64,000 nt of DNA from Methylobacterium soli. GTDB taxonomy: Bacteria; Pseudomonadota; Alphaproteobacteria; Rhizobiales; Beijerinckiaceae. Both the position numbers and the translations under genes were made by a program. Below are positions 20,381 through 30,303 of this stretch, piece by piece (the first letter of the stretch is position 1; every line of letters starts with the position of its first letter). Where the stretch lies: positions 62,001 to 126,000 of the forward strand of contig NZ_VZZK01000008.1 of NCBI RefSeq assembly GCF_008806385.1. The letters run 5' to 3'. The notes under the pieces were generated by a model. It did not search any database and was not told the DNA's origin. It saw only the letters and a program-made list of their open reading frames with translations.

Positions 20381-20926
20381 ATGACGCGCCAACAGGTACC
20401 GGCTGCCGAGATCGCGGAGATCCCGGGCCAGGAAGCGCTCGGCGTGCAGGGCGCCGCGAGCGACGATCTGATCGAGCTGCTGTTCTTCGCCTACCGGGAC
20501 TTCGTCGGCGATCCCGACCGGATCCTCGCCGAGTACGGCTTCGGCCGCGCCCATCACCGTGTGCTGCATTTCGTGGTTCGCTATCCCGGTCTCACGATCG
20601 CCGAACTCCTGGATATCCTGCGCATCACGAAGCAGAGCTTGAACCGGGTGCTCAAGGATTTGATCGAGCAGGGCTATATCGAGCAGAAGACGGGGACCAG
20701 CGATCGGCGGCAGCGGCTCCTCTTCTGCACGAATGCGGGGGCGGATCTCGCCGCCGACCTGACCCGCGTGCAGACGCGTCGCGTCGCGCGTGCCCTCGCC
20801 GACCGCGCCGAGCAGGCGGGCACCGCGGCCATGTCGGCTCACGACTTCCTCCTCGCGATGATCGAGCCGGATGAGCGTGCCGCCGTGTGCCGCCTGATGG
20901 CACGCCGCGCCCGGAGGGCCGCCTGA
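20381..20926 (+). CDS. petP: MarR family transcriptional regulator (PetP type)
   Basis: This 181-residue winged-helix repressor has LIELLFFAYRDFVGDPDRIL, then AHHRVLHFVVRYPGLTIAELLDILRITKQSLNRVLKDLIEQGYIE as the helix-turn-helix, then the wing KTGTSDRRQRLLF. The start ATG 20381 is preferred because the earlier ATG at 20330 lies in the promoter -10 box. It overlaps the response-regulator gene (TGATG). In Rhodobacter capsulatus the same pair is called petP-petR; I take the name from that synteny, with moderate certainty. Confidence 0.82.
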   Translation: MTRQQVPAAEIAEIPGQEALGVQGAASDDLIELLFFAYRDFVGDPDRILAEYGFGRAHHRVLHFVVRYPGLTIAELLDILRITKQSLNRVLKDLIEQGYIEQKTGTSDRRQRLLFCTNAGADLAADLTRVQTRRVARALADRAEQAGTAAMSAHDFLLAMIEPDERAAVCRLMARRARRAA

Positions 20927-21645
20927 TGTCGAATGCATCGGCCAGCGCGCGCTGCGAATTGTCCGATCATGCGCCGCATATCCTCGTGGTCGATGATGAC
21001 CGACGCGTGCGGGAACTCCTCTCGCGGTATCTCTTCGAGCAGGGTTTCCGCGTCACGGCCGCCGCCAACGCTGCCGAGGCGCGGGCAAAGGCCCAGAGCC
21101 TGGTCTTCGATGCCATGGTGCTCGACGTGATGATGCCGGGCGAGAACGGGTTCGACTACGCCCGCAAGGTTCGTGAGACGTCGCGGGTGCCGATCCTGAT
21201 GTTGACGGCGCGCAACAATACCAACGATCGGGTTCTGGGGCTCGAGATCGGCGCCGACGACTACCTGCCGAAACCCTTCGAGCCCCGCGAGCTGATCCTG
21301 CGGCTCAACAACATCATCAATCGCGCCTCGGGCCCGAGGCGAGATTCCGGCGGCGAGGTCGTGACGTTTGGCCCCTTCACCTACCGGATCGAGCGGGGCG
21401 AGTTGCGCCGCGAGGACGAGATGATCCGCATCACTGAGCGGGAACGCGAGATCCTGACGATCCTCGCGGCTGCCGGTGGCGCCAATGTCGAGCGGGAAGT
21501 CCTCGCGGGGAACGGAGGGGCTGCGGCGGAGCGGACCATCGACGTGCAGATCAACCGGCTGCGTCGCAAAACGGAAGTCGATCCCGCCAATCCCACCTTC
21601 CTCCAGACGGTACGTGGCGTCGGTTATCGCCTCGTCATCGACTGA
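20926..21645 (+). CDS. petR: OmpR-family response regulator (PetR type)
   Basis: This is a two-component DNA-binding regulator of 239 residues. The receiver domain is at residues 17-130, with the acidic pocket VVDDD, the phospho-acceptor Asp in VLDVMMPGENG (D67), LMLTARN and the lysine of YLPKPFEP. The C-terminal winged helix is at about 145-239 (ITEREREILTILAA, TIDVQINRLRRKTE, LQTVRGVGYRL). Its ATG overlaps the MarR gene stop, and it is followed 5 bases later by a histidine kinase, its likely partner. Confidence 0.92.
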   Translation: MSNASASARCELSDHAPHILVVDDDRRVRELLSRYLFEQGFRVTAAANAAEARAKAQSLVFDAMVLDVMMPGENGFDYARKVRETSRVPILMLTARNNTNDRVLGLEIGADDYLPKPFEPRELILRLNNIINRASGPRRDSGGEVVTFGPFTYRIERGELRREDEMIRITEREREILTILAAAGGANVEREVLAGNGGAAAERTIDVQINRLRRKTEVDPANPTFLQTVRGVGYRLVID

Positions 21646-21650
21646 CGGCG

Positions 21651-23057
21651 ATGAAGGCGCCGGATCCCGCTTCGGCCCGGATGCTGCGAGAGGCTCGCCG
21701 CGTGCGAGCAACGCTGCCCGGTCCGCGAACGCTCTGGCGCAAGTTCGCGCGCGCGATCGGCGACGCGCTGCCCAAAGGCCTCTATGCCCGCTCGCTGATC
21801 ATCATCATCGCACCCGTCGTGCTGCTTCAATCGGTGATCGCCTACACCTTCATGGAGCGTCACTGGCAGCTCGTGACGAAGCGCCTCTCCTCCGCGGTGA
21901 CGGCCGATATCTCCGCCTTGATCGATATCTATGAGAGCTATCCACAGGACAAGGATGCCGAGACGCTGACCCGCATCGCTAGCGAGCGTCTGAGCCTCGA
22001 TCTGGACATCCTCAAGGGGGCGAAGCTGCCCGCGCCGGGTCCTCGTCCCTTCTTCTCCATCCTCGACGAAGCCCTGTCGGACGAGATCAAGCGTCAGATC
22101 GGACGACCGTTCTGGATCGACACCGTCGGGCGATCGAGCCTGATCGAGATCCGCGTGGCCATTCCCGACGGCGTGATGCGGATCAACGCCCGGCGCAGCC
22201 AAGCCTATGCCTCGAACTCGCATATCTTCCTCGTCTGGATGATCGGCTCGTCGATGGTGCTCCTTGGCGTCGCGATCCTGTTCCTGCGCAACCAGATCAA
22301 GCCGATCCTGCGGCTCGCTGCCGTGGCGGAGGGTTTCGGCAAGGGCCGCGAGATCGAGTTCCGGCCGCGCGGCGCGCGCGAGGTTCGCCAAGCCGGGCAT
22401 GCCTTCATCGAGATGAAGCGGCGCATCGAGCGCGCGATGGAACAGCGCACGACGATGCTCAACGGCGTGAGCCACGATCTGCGCACCATCATCACCCGCT
22501 TCAAGCTTTCCCTAGCTCTCGTCGAGCAGACGCCGGAGGTCGAGGATCTCCTGCGCGACGTCGATGAGATGAGCCGGATGCTCGAAGCCTATCTGGCCTT
22601 CGCGCGAGGCGATTCCGCGGAGCCTGCCGCGCCGACCGATATGCGGGCTCTGCTCGAAGATCTGCGAACTGACCTCGAGCGTCTGGGCGCGCACGTCGCC
22701 GCGGTCGACCTCAAAGGCTCTCCGCTGGTGACGGTCCGGCCCGACGCGTTTCGCCGCTGCCTGTTCAATCTCGCGGCAAATGCCGCGCGCTACGGCGAGA
22801 CGGTCGCGATCTCCGGTCGCGAGGAGGCGCGCTCGTTCCTCGTATCGATAGACGATGACGGGCCAGGCATCCCTGTCGAGAGCCGAGCGGAGGTTTTCAA
22901 ACCTTTCTTGCGGCTCGACGACGCGCGCCAGGACGCGGGCGGCTCCGGGCTCGGCTTGGCCATTGCCAGGGATATCGCCCGCGCGCATGGCGGCGATGTC
23001 TCGCTGCACGACAGCCCACTCGGGGGCCTGAGGGCGACGGTGCGCATCCCCGCCTGA
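21651..23057 (+). CDS. Sensor histidine kinase (EnvZ-like)
   Basis: This 468-residue inner-membrane kinase has TM1 at about 46-68 and a periplasmic loop of about 120 residues. TM2 at about 191-212 is followed by HAMP (to about 265), the phospho-acceptor box NGVSHDLRTIITRFKLSL with His275, and an ATPase domain with N-box CLFNLAANAARYG, G1 DDDGPGIP and G2 GGSGLGLAIARDIA. It is encoded directly after petR, so it probably phosphorylates that regulator. The signal it senses cannot be read from the sequence. Confidence 0.92.
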   Translation: MKAPDPASARMLREARRVRATLPGPRTLWRKFARAIGDALPKGLYARSLIIIIAPVVLLQSVIAYTFMERHWQLVTKRLSSAVTADISALIDIYESYPQDKDAETLTRIASERLSLDLDILKGAKLPAPGPRPFFSILDEALSDEIKRQIGRPFWIDTVGRSSLIEIRVAIPDGVMRINARRSQAYASNSHIFLVWMIGSSMVLLGVAILFLRNQIKPILRLAAVAEGFGKGREIEFRPRGAREVRQAGHAFIEMKRRIERAMEQRTTMLNGVSHDLRTIITRFKLSLALVEQTPEVEDLLRDVDEMSRMLEAYLAFARGDSAEPAAPTDMRALLEDLRTDLERLGAHVAAVDLKGSPLVTVRPDAFRRCLFNLAANAARYGETVAISGREEARSFLVSIDDDGPGIPVESRAEVFKPFLRLDDARQDAGGSGLGLAIARDIARAHGGDVSLHDSPLGGLRATVRIPA

Positions 23058-23392
23058 CATCGACCGCTTCCGCGAGCAGGGATCGAGCGGGGCGGACCGC
23101 AGGCCAGAATAGCCACCCGGCACGGCCTCGGCTCAGGTCGCCTTGAACGAGGTTCGGCAGCCAAGATCCACGGAATGCATCGAGCCGAGTTCCGTGCCGG
23201 GGAATCTCATCGATGGCATCGACGACAGAGTTTGATCTGTTCGCCGGCCAATGCGCTCTCGTTGCCGCAGCCGGGCAGAATTTTTTGCCGGGGGTGTCCC
23301 CACCACGGCTTGGCGGTGCTATGCACGTTCGCTTTTTCGCGAAACCGATGCCGGGCCTGTCCAGGCAAGCCCTCCAGACGTGAGTGCCGACC
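23058..23392. other. Intergenic stretch without a recognised gene
   Basis: These 335 bases lie between the histidine kinase and a small membrane protein gene. I see no credible coding frame, RNA gene or mobile element. A short imperfect dyad around a T-run (near 23270-23300) is a weak candidate for the end of the kinase transcript. Confidence 0.5.
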
Positions 23393-23584
23393 ATGAATCC
23401 GCTGATGCCGCTCCTCATCCTCGTGCTCGTGCCGATCGCGGCCATCGGCGCGGTGCTCTACACCGATCAGGGCATCGAGCCGGCTCTGTTCTACGCATCC
23501 GTCAAGACGTTCGTCATCCTCGGTGTTCTCGGCGTCGCGCTCTCCTTCGCGGCAAGCCGCCTTGCGGACCGCTCCAACAGCTGA
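23393..23584 (+). CDS. Small two-helix membrane protein, unknown function
   Basis: The product is 63 residues: MNPLMPLLILVLVPIAAIGA forms a first hydrophobic helix, then a polar turn YTDQGIEPALFY, a second helix FVILGVLGVALSFAASRLA and a short basic end. It resembles small inner-membrane proteins but matches no family I can name. The start has no clear ribosome site, and GTG at 23384 would add three residues. It may be co-transcribed with the aminotransferase 93 bases downstream. Confidence 0.6.
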   Translation: MNPLMPLLILVLVPIAAIGAVLYTDQGIEPALFYASVKTFVILGVLGVALSFAASRLADRSNS

Positions 23585-23677
23585 GTGGGCGGCGCTCCGC
23601 GACAGCACCATCCTTGAATGTGGGGGACGGCCTCGGTGCTGTCCCGTCCTGCATCGTCCCTGAGAGGAGGCGGCTCC

Positions 23678-24859
23678 ATGCTCTCGATCGTTCCCGCATT
23701 CGGGCGGATCGGTGAGGAGAATGCCTTCGCGGTGCTCGCCCGCGCCAATCAGTTGGCCTCAGAGGGACGCGACATCATCAATCTCGGGATCGGCCAGCCC
23801 GATATGCCGACACCGGGCCCGATCGTCGAGGCCGGCATCAAGGCGCTTCGCGACGGACATCACGGCTATACGCCGGCCACCGGCATCCTGCCCCTGCGCG
23901 AAGCGGTCGCCCGTGACATCCATCGGCGCCATGGGGTCGAAGTCTCGCCCGACAGCGTGCTGATCGTGCCCGGCGGCAAGGTCACGATGTTCATGGCGAT
24001 CCTGATGTTCGGCGAGCCAGGCGCCGAGATCCTCTACCCAGACCCGGGCTTCCCGATTTATCGTTCGATGATCGAGTTCACCGGTGCAACGCCGGTTCCG
24101 GTACCGATCCGTGAGGAGAACGGCTTCGCCTTCTCTGCCGCGGATACGCTCTCCCTGATCTCCGACAAGACGCGTCTCCTGATTGTCAATTCGCCGGCCA
24201 ATCCGACCGGCGGGGTGACGCCGAAGCACGAGATCGACGCTTTGGTCGCCGGTCTGGCCCGGTATCCGGACATTGCGGTGCTGTCGGACGAAATCTACGG
24301 GACCATGACCTATGACGGCGAGGCGCATCACTCACTCCTCACCTACCCGGAGATCCGTGATCGGTTGATCTATCTGGATGGCGCGTCGAAAACCTACGCC
24401 ATGACAGGTTGGCGCCTCGGCTGGTCGGTCTGGCCGAAGCCGCTCTACGAGGCGGCCCGCAAGCTCGCCGTGAACGCCCATTCCTGCGTGAACGCCGCCA
24501 CCCAATGGGCTGGGATTGCGGCACTCGACGGCTCGCAGGATTGCGTCGCCGAGATGGTGGCGGAGTTCGACCGGCGCAGGGCTCTCGTGGTCGAGGGCCT
24601 GAACGGACTGCCGAACGTCTCGTGCATCACCCCGAAGGGAGCCTTCTATGCTTTCCCGAATGTCGTGAAGACCGGGTGGAAGGCGAAAAAGCTCACCTCG
24701 GCACTCCTTGAGGAGGCCGGTGTCGCCGTCATCGGTGGACCGGATTTCGGCGTGAACGGCGAGGGTTATCTCCGCCTCTCCTACGCGAACTCGGCCGAGA
24801 ATATCGCGCGGGCGCTTGAGCGCATGCGGACCTTCCTGGCCGAGCGCCTGGGCGGCTGA
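23678..24859 (+). CDS. Class I/II PLP aminotransferase (aspartate/alanine type)
   Basis: This 393-residue fold-type I transaminase starts with MLSIVPAFGRIGEENAFAVL, with AGAGGAGG eight bases ahead of the ATG. It contains INLGIGQPDMPTP, GYTPATGILPLREAVARD, the substrate-side NSPANPTGG, SDEIYGTM with the PLP Asp and Tyr, the PLP lysine in DGASKTYAMTGWRLGW, and a C-terminal YLRLSYANS with the carboxylate-binding Arg. It resembles AspC/AlaT-like enzymes. The substrate is not certain, because residues that separate aspartate, alanine and aromatic use cannot be judged by eye. Confidence 0.88.
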   Translation: MLSIVPAFGRIGEENAFAVLARANQLASEGRDIINLGIGQPDMPTPGPIVEAGIKALRDGHHGYTPATGILPLREAVARDIHRRHGVEVSPDSVLIVPGGKVTMFMAILMFGEPGAEILYPDPGFPIYRSMIEFTGATPVPVPIREENGFAFSAADTLSLISDKTRLLIVNSPANPTGGVTPKHEIDALVAGLARYPDIAVLSDEIYGTMTYDGEAHHSLLTYPEIRDRLIYLDGASKTYAMTGWRLGWSVWPKPLYEAARKLAVNAHSCVNAATQWAGIAALDGSQDCVAEMVAEFDRRRALVVEGLNGLPNVSCITPKGAFYAFPNVVKTGWKAKKLTSALLEEAGVAVIGGPDFGVNGEGYLRLSYANSAENIARALERMRTFLAERLGG

Positions 24860-24865
24860 GCAGGC

Positions 24866-25450
24866 TCAGGCTGCAAGCTCGCGGTCGACGCGGCCCCTCG
24901 CCTCTTCCGGAACGTCCAGGGCTTCCGCCAACATGCGGAGGAATTGACGCTCCTGGAGCGTGTCCGCATCGATGGCGAGACGGGCCGCGGCGTAGATGCG
25001 GGCCGCTGCCTCGGGATCGGTCACCGGGTCGGCGATCTCATCGACGCTGGCGGGATCTGCCAGTTCCTTCTCAAGCCAGGCACGACCGTCGCGGTCGAGG
25101 CCCGCCGCATCGACCGCCTCGTCGAGACGCCGCCGCTCGGCGGCATCGACCGAACCGTCCGCCACGGTCGCCGCCACCATCGCGCGCAGCATGAGGCGTG
25201 CCTCGTCCTCGTCCACATTCGTGAAAGGCGTGTTCTCCGCCTTCGCCGGCTCGCCGCCTCGGACGGCACGAAAGGCGAGACCAGCGATCAGCGCGAGGCC
25301 ACCGAGCGCCGCGCTGGCGGCAAGCCCGCTCCGCCGCGTCCGGACCAACGCGTCGACCATGTTCTTCGCAGCGGACGCACCCTTGGGATCGGCCTGGTTC
25401 TGGGAATCGGCAAAATTCCTGGCATCGACAGGATTTTCGGCATCGGCCAT
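24866..25450 (-). CDS. DUF533 (YebE/TerB-like) protein
   Basis: The product is 194 residues. A polar N-terminal part is followed by a hydrophobic helix (SGLAASAALGGLALIAGLAF) that suggests membrane anchoring. A TerB-like helical domain comes next (ARLMLRAMVAATVADGSVDAAERRRLDEAVDAAG ... AARIYAAARLAIDADTLQERQFLRMLAEAL). The DG-x-hydrophobic-x-x-E motif that binds metal in TerB relatives is present as ADGSVDAAE. It converges with the aminotransferase only 6 bases away. The function of DUF533 is unknown. Confidence 0.8.
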   Translation of the reverse strand: MADAENPVDARNFADSQNQADPKGASAAKNMVDALVRTRRSGLAASAALGGLALIAGLAFRAVRGGEPAKAENTPFTNVDEDEARLMLRAMVAATVADGSVDAAERRRLDEAVDAAGLDRDGRAWLEKELADPASVDEIADPVTDPEAAARIYAAARLAIDADTLQERQFLRMLAEALDVPEEARGRVDRELAA

Positions 25451-25531
25451 GTCACGTCTCTCCGAACTCGATCGATGGTTCGGTGCGGCAACGACGGAAA
25501 GGCCTGCCGGGTTCAGCCGATCTCCTGCACC

Positions 25532-28500
25532 TCACTCGGCCGCGACGCGCGGCGGCGCGTAGGTCCGGCCGTCGTTGGCGGCCCGCTGAAGATCGGTAAA
25601 CGCGGCCTCATCCTCGGGATCGTCGCGCTCGCCGACGAACCGGCTGAACAGGCGGCCGAGAAGCCGGGCGAGATCGTCCATCAGGACGAAGAACGCAGGA
25701 ACGAAGACGAGCGACAGGCCGGTCGAGATGATGAGGCCGCCGATCACCGCGATCGCCATAGGCGCACGAAACTCGCCGCCGATCCCGAGCGCCATCGCGG
25801 AAGGCACCATTCCGGCCGCCATGGCGATCGTGGTCATCACGATCGGGCGGGCGCGCTTGCGGCCTGCATCGACGATCGCCGTGGCGCGGTCGACGCCGCG
25901 CCCCATCTCCTCGACGGCGAAATCGACCAGCATAATAGCGTTCTTCGTGACGACGCCCATCAGCATCAGGATACCGATGACGACCGGCATCGAGATCGGC
26001 TTGCTGAAGATCAGGAGGCCGAGGATCGCACCGCCAATGGAGAGCGGCAACGAGAACAGGATCGTGACCGGTTGCAGGAAACTGCCGAAGAGCAGGACGA
26101 GCACGCCGAACACCATCATGAGGCCGGCGCCCATCGCCATCGCGAAACCACCGAAGACTTCCCCCATCACCTCGGCATCACCGGTCTGGCTGATCGTCAC
26201 TCCGGGCGGCAAGTTCTTCGCAGCCGGCAGATTCATCACGCTCTCGATGAGGGAGCCGAGGGCGTCGGAGCCCTGCATATCCGCCTCGAGGGCGACACGG
26301 ATCGAGCGGTCATAGCGGTCGATGGCCGTTGGCCCCTGGCCGAGGCTCAGATCGGCAACGGTGGAGAGCGGGACTGCCGTTCCGCCCTTCACGGGCACTT
26401 TCAAGGTCTCGATCTCGGCCAAGTCTCCGCGCAGGCGCTCGGGGAGCTGTACGCGGATCGGCACCTGACGGTCCCGCGCATTGAACTTCGCGAGATTGGC
26501 TCCGATGTCGCCAATCGTACCGACCCGGACCGTCTCGGCGATGAGATCGGTCGAGACGCCGAGATCCGCCGCAATGCCCGGTTTGGGGACGATGCGAATC
26601 TCGGTCCGATCGAGGGGCGCGGTCGAGATCACGTTGACGAGGTGCGGCACCTGCGCCGCCTCACGCTGAAGGCGCGCCGCGACATCGGCCACGGCAGCCT
26701 TGTCGGGCCCCGCGATGATGAGCGCGAGGTCGCGCTGGCCGCCCTCGCGGAGGGCCCAGAAGCGGATATCCGGCTCGTTGCGCAGGATGGTGCCGACCTG
26801 CACGTCGATCTGCTTCTGCGTCAGCACGCGCGCGTTCTTGGGCGTCAGGTTGATGGTGACGGTCGCGAGCCGCACCTCCTTCTTGCCGGGCAACTGGCGG
26901 CCACCGTCGACAAAGACGCTGCGCACCTCCGGCATCGCCCTGATCTTGTCGACGAGAGCGTCGGTCACGCGGATGGTCTCGGGCAGTCGCGCGCCGGGCG
27001 GCAACTCGACGACGAACAGCGTACGTGCGGCGTCCTCGGCAGGAAGGAAGCCCGCCGGGAGCAATCCGGTCGACATGATCGACGCCGCGAAGCAGGCGAG
27101 ACCGGCAACGAGGGTGATGTATTTGTGGCGGACGGACCACGCAACGAGACGCGCGTAGCCGCGCATGATGACACCCTCGCGGGTTTGGTCCGGCCCGTGA
27201 TCCCTCAGGAAATAGGCAGCCAGCAAGGGCGTGATCAGTCGCGCGACGAGAAGCGACATGAAAACCGCGGCCGCGATGGTGAGGCCGAACTGCTTGAAGT
27301 ACTGACCTGCGATGCCCCCCATGAAAGACACGGGCGCGAAGATCGCGATGATGGTCGCCGTGATGGCAATCACCGCGAGGCCGATCTCGTCGGCCGCCTC
27401 GAGCGCCGCGCGATAGGGCGATTTCCCCATTCGCATGTGACGCACGATGTTCTCGATCTCGACGATCGCATCATCGACGAGGATGCCGGTCACCAGCGTG
27501 ATGGCCAGGAGACTGACGGCGTTCAGCGAGAAGCCGAGTGCGCTCATCACCCAGAAGGTGGGCAGAACGGAAAGCGGCAGTGCAATGGAGGCGATCAGGG
27601 TCGCGCGCCAATCCCGCAGGAACAGGAACACGACCACGACGGCGAGCGCCGCACCTTCGATCAGCCCCATCATCGCCGAGTGGTAATTGCCGACCGTGTT
27701 GGTGACGGATGTGTCGATCAGGTCGAAGCGGATGCCCGGATTCGCGACGCGCAGGTCGTCAATCTTCCTCGCAACCCCGACCGAGACCTCAGCATCGCTC
27801 GCACCGGCAGCGCGCGAGATCGCGAAGGCGACGACGGGCTCGCCGTTGAACCGCGCAAACGTCCGTGGCTCCTCCGCTCCGTCGACCAGCGTCGCGAGTT
27901 CATCGAGCCGGACTTTCCGATTTCCCGGCACAACGATCGACGTTGCCGAGAGGGTATCCAGGCTGGCCGAGGCCGCGAGCGTCCGGATCGATTGCTCCTG
28001 ACCGCCGATCTCGCCGCGCCCGCCCGCCATGTCGGCCGAGGTCAACCGGAGCTGGCGGTTCACATCGGCCGCGGTGATGCCGAGAGCCAGAAGTCGGTCG
28101 GGATTCAGGGTGATGCGGACCTCGCGCGCGACACCCCCGAGGCGCTCGACGCCTCCGACGCCGCGCACGCCCTGGATTTGCCGTGCCACTACGTCGTCGA
28201 CGAACCAGGAGAGGTCCTCCGGAGTCATGGCGGGCGCAGAGGCGCCATAGGTCATGATGGGAAGACCGGCAATCTCGACACGGTTGATGATCGGCTCGTC
28301 GATCGTGCGCGGCAGGTTCACGCGTACCTTGGACACGGCGTCCTTCACGTCGTTCACGGCGCGATCGGTATTCACCTCGAGCCGGAACTCGATCGTGGTG
28401 ACAGACGAGCCCTCGGTGATCGTCGAGAGGATATGCTTCACGCCCTTCACGCCCGCCACCGAGTCTTCGACCCACTTCGTGACTTGGGTCTGCAACTCGG

Positions 28501-28675
28501 AGGGCGCGGCACCCGCCTGCGTGATGGTCACCGCCACGATCGGGATGTCGATATTGGGAAAACGCGTGATCGGCAGCGCGCGAAAGCTCACAAGTCCGAG
28601 CGTCACCAGCACGATGAACAGCACGATCGAGGGTAGCGGCTTGCGGATTGCCCAGGCGGAGATGTTCAGGCGCAT
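25532..28675 (-). CDS. RND efflux pump inner-membrane transporter (HAE1 type)
   Basis: This 1047-residue AcrB/MexB-like proton antiporter begins MRLNISAWAIRKPLPSIVLF. It has 12 membrane helices with two large periplasmic loops (after TM1 and TM7). The proton-relay aspartates lie in TM4, VTGILVDDAIVEIENIV, and TM10 carries the related PISMPVVIGILMLMGVVTKNA. It lies 18 bases downstream of its adaptor gene, so the two form an operon; no outer-membrane channel is adjacent. The divergence from AcrB suggests a broad or unknown substrate. Confidence 0.95.
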   Translation of the reverse strand: MRLNISAWAIRKPLPSIVLFIVLVTLGLVSFRALPITRFPNIDIPIVAVTITQAGAAPSELQTQVTKWVEDSVAGVKGVKHILSTITEGSSVTTIEFRLEVNTDRAVNDVKDAVSKVRVNLPRTIDEPIINRVEIAGLPIMTYGASAPAMTPEDLSWFVDDVVARQIQGVRGVGGVERLGGVAREVRITLNPDRLLALGITAADVNRQLRLTSADMAGGRGEIGGQEQSIRTLAASASLDTLSATSIVVPGNRKVRLDELATLVDGAEEPRTFARFNGEPVVAFAISRAAGASDAEVSVGVARKIDDLRVANPGIRFDLIDTSVTNTVGNYHSAMMGLIEGAALAVVVVFLFLRDWRATLIASIALPLSVLPTFWVMSALGFSLNAVSLLAITLVTGILVDDAIVEIENIVRHMRMGKSPYRAALEAADEIGLAVIAITATIIAIFAPVSFMGGIAGQYFKQFGLTIAAAVFMSLLVARLITPLLAAYFLRDHGPDQTREGVIMRGYARLVAWSVRHKYITLVAGLACFAASIMSTGLLPAGFLPAEDAARTLFVVELPPGARLPETIRVTDALVDKIRAMPEVRSVFVDGGRQLPGKKEVRLATVTINLTPKNARVLTQKQIDVQVGTILRNEPDIRFWALREGGQRDLALIIAGPDKAAVADVAARLQREAAQVPHLVNVISTAPLDRTEIRIVPKPGIAADLGVSTDLIAETVRVGTIGDIGANLAKFNARDRQVPIRVQLPERLRGDLAEIETLKVPVKGGTAVPLSTVADLSLGQGPTAIDRYDRSIRVALEADMQGSDALGSLIESVMNLPAAKNLPPGVTISQTGDAEVMGEVFGGFAMAMGAGLMMVFGVLVLLFGSFLQPVTILFSLPLSIGGAILGLLIFSKPISMPVVIGILMLMGVVTKNAIMLVDFAVEEMGRGVDRATAIVDAGRKRARPIVMTTIAMAAGMVPSAMALGIGGEFRAPMAIAVIGGLIISTGLSLVFVPAFFVLMDDLARLLGRLFSRFVGERDDPEDEAAFTDLQRAANDGRTYAPPRVAAE

Positions 28676-28693
28676 GACGCTTCGTCCGATCGA

Positions 28694-29899
28694 TCAGCGG
28701 GCCGCAGCATCGGCCTGAACGTTCACGCCGGTTGGCGCGACCGCCCGGACGCGATCTCCATCGCGCAGGAAGCTGCCGGCGCGGGCAACGACGGCGTCAC
28801 CGTCCGCCAAATCGCCGCGCAGCTCGGTGAACCCGTCGGCCGAAAGGCCGGGTAAGACCTTCCTGGCCTCGACGCGATTGTCACGGACGACGAGAACACT
28901 GGCACTTCCATCCACGGCGAAAAGAAGAGCAGAGACCGGAACCGCGACGCCGCGGCGCCTTGCGACCTCCACGGTGCCGCGGGCGAAGGCGCCGATCCGT
29001 AGGGCAGGATCATCCTTCAGGGACACGCGGACCTTGCCGAGCCGGGTCAACCGATCGACCTCGGGGTAGACGCGGCGCACCTGACCTTCCAACTTGCGAC
29101 CGCCGTCGAGATCGAGACGCGCCGGATCGCCGACTTTCAGGCGCCCCATCCAGGTCTCCGGAATGTCGCCCTCCAACTCGATTTCTCCCCGGGCGATCAG
29201 GCGAAAAAGCGGCTCTCCCGTAGCGCTCGCCGTCGCACCGATCCGCGCGGTGCGGCGATTGATGATGCCGGCCTCTGGCGCCCGGATCTCGGTACGAGCC
29301 CGCTTGACCGCAATTTCGGTGCGCTGCGCCTTCGCGGTGGCCAGATCGGCATCGGCCGCCTGAAGACCGCCGCGCGCCGCAGCGAGCTTACCCTCTGCCG
29401 CCTGCGCCGTGGAGACGCGCTGCTCCAAGGTGGCGGCCGTGGCATTGCCCGTTCGCAGCAGGGCTTGCGCGCGCTCAAGCGAGAGCTTCGCCTCCGTCTG
29501 CGCGGCCTCGGCTTGAACGATCTGGCTCCGGGCCTGGACGATTGCCGCCTCGGCTCGCGCGATCGCCGCAGCGTTCGCGGCCTCCTGCGTCTCGATCATC
29601 TCGCGAGACAGCCGCGCAAGAACCTGCCCCTTGGCAACCCGGTCCCCCTCTTCCACCAGGAGGTCGGTGATCCTGTAGCCCTCGATCTCAGGTGTGACGA
29701 GGATCTCGTCTCGGGGAACGAGCGTGCCCGTGACCACCGCGCGCTCGACCACCTCGCGCAAGGTTGCCGGGACCACACTGACGGCCGGAGCAAGCGTGTC
29801 TACGGCCGGAACCGAGGCGGTTTCCACGGCATGGACCGGGCTGAAGCCCGTCGCGAGGATTGTCAGGGCGGCGGCAATGCGCAGGGGGAGGATGGACAT
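28694..29899 (-). CDS. RND efflux periplasmic adaptor (membrane fusion protein)
   Basis: The product is 401 residues. MSILPLRIAAALTILATGFS is a signal sequence. A lipoyl-like half (LVTPEIEGYRITDLLVEEGDRVAKGQVLARL) follows, then a long alpha-hairpin rich in Ala and Gln (QARSQIVQAEAAQTEAKLS), the second lipoyl half (TEIRAPEAGIINRRTARIGA), a beta-barrel and a membrane-proximal domain. It bridges the transporter to an outer-membrane TolC-type channel. The start ATG 29899 gives the signal peptide. No dedicated regulator lies beside the pair. Confidence 0.93.
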   Translation of the reverse strand: MSILPLRIAAALTILATGFSPVHAVETASVPAVDTLAPAVSVVPATLREVVERAVVTGTLVPRDEILVTPEIEGYRITDLLVEEGDRVAKGQVLARLSREMIETQEAANAAAIARAEAAIVQARSQIVQAEAAQTEAKLSLERAQALLRTGNATAATLEQRVSTAQAAEGKLAAARGGLQAADADLATAKAQRTEIAVKRARTEIRAPEAGIINRRTARIGATASATGEPLFRLIARGEIELEGDIPETWMGRLKVGDPARLDLDGGRKLEGQVRRVYPEVDRLTRLGKVRVSLKDDPALRIGAFARGTVEVARRRGVAVPVSALLFAVDGSASVLVVRDNRVEARKVLPGLSADGFTELRGDLADGDAVVARAGSFLRDGDRVRAVAPTGVNVQADAAAR

Positions 29900-30120
29900 C
29901 GCTCGCACGGATAACGCTCGCTGATCAGGGCCAGAATGCCCAAGCCGGTGTCTCACAACGAAGGCTGGCGCTTTCATGGCGGCGCTTCGAAACCGCGGCC
30001 GGACCAAGTCGCGCGAACGCTGGATCGCGGGCGCGTGGCCCGGTGTATCGGCGACACCTGCAACCAGTTGCTGCGAACATCGTTACCGATTCATCAATCA
30101 TCGGCCAGCAGAGGCGATGT

Positions 30121-30303
30121 ATGAGCATTTTTCAGATCAGGCAGAAGGCAAGCGGCGCAATCCTTTGGACCGGCTCCGCCGATAATGCACAAGTTGCTCT
30201 TGATGCGATGGCTCGTGAAGCTGGTTATCGCGATTTCGCGTCTCTTCCGGAATCGATTCGCGCGACCGGCATCGAGACCGCGAAGCTCGATATGATTTCC
30301 TGA
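30121..30303 (+). CDS. Small conserved hypothetical protein
   Basis: The product is 60 residues, starting MSIFQIRQKASGAILWTGSA with AGAGG eight bases ahead of the ATG. It has mixed strand and helix pattern, no signal peptide and no membrane segment. It looks like a small single-domain protein of the kind frequent in Methylobacterium genomes; I do not know its function. Its codon use is less GC-rich than that of the neighbours. Confidence 0.55.
   Translation: MSIFQIRQKASGAILWTGSADNAQVALDAMAREAGYRDFASLPESIRATGIETAKLDMIS

Noticed and set aside
24944..28636. A 1230-codon plus-strand frame opposite the RND transporter
   Set aside because: It is antisense to a well-conserved transporter; the predicted protein is low complexity (Asp, Arg, His) with no domain.
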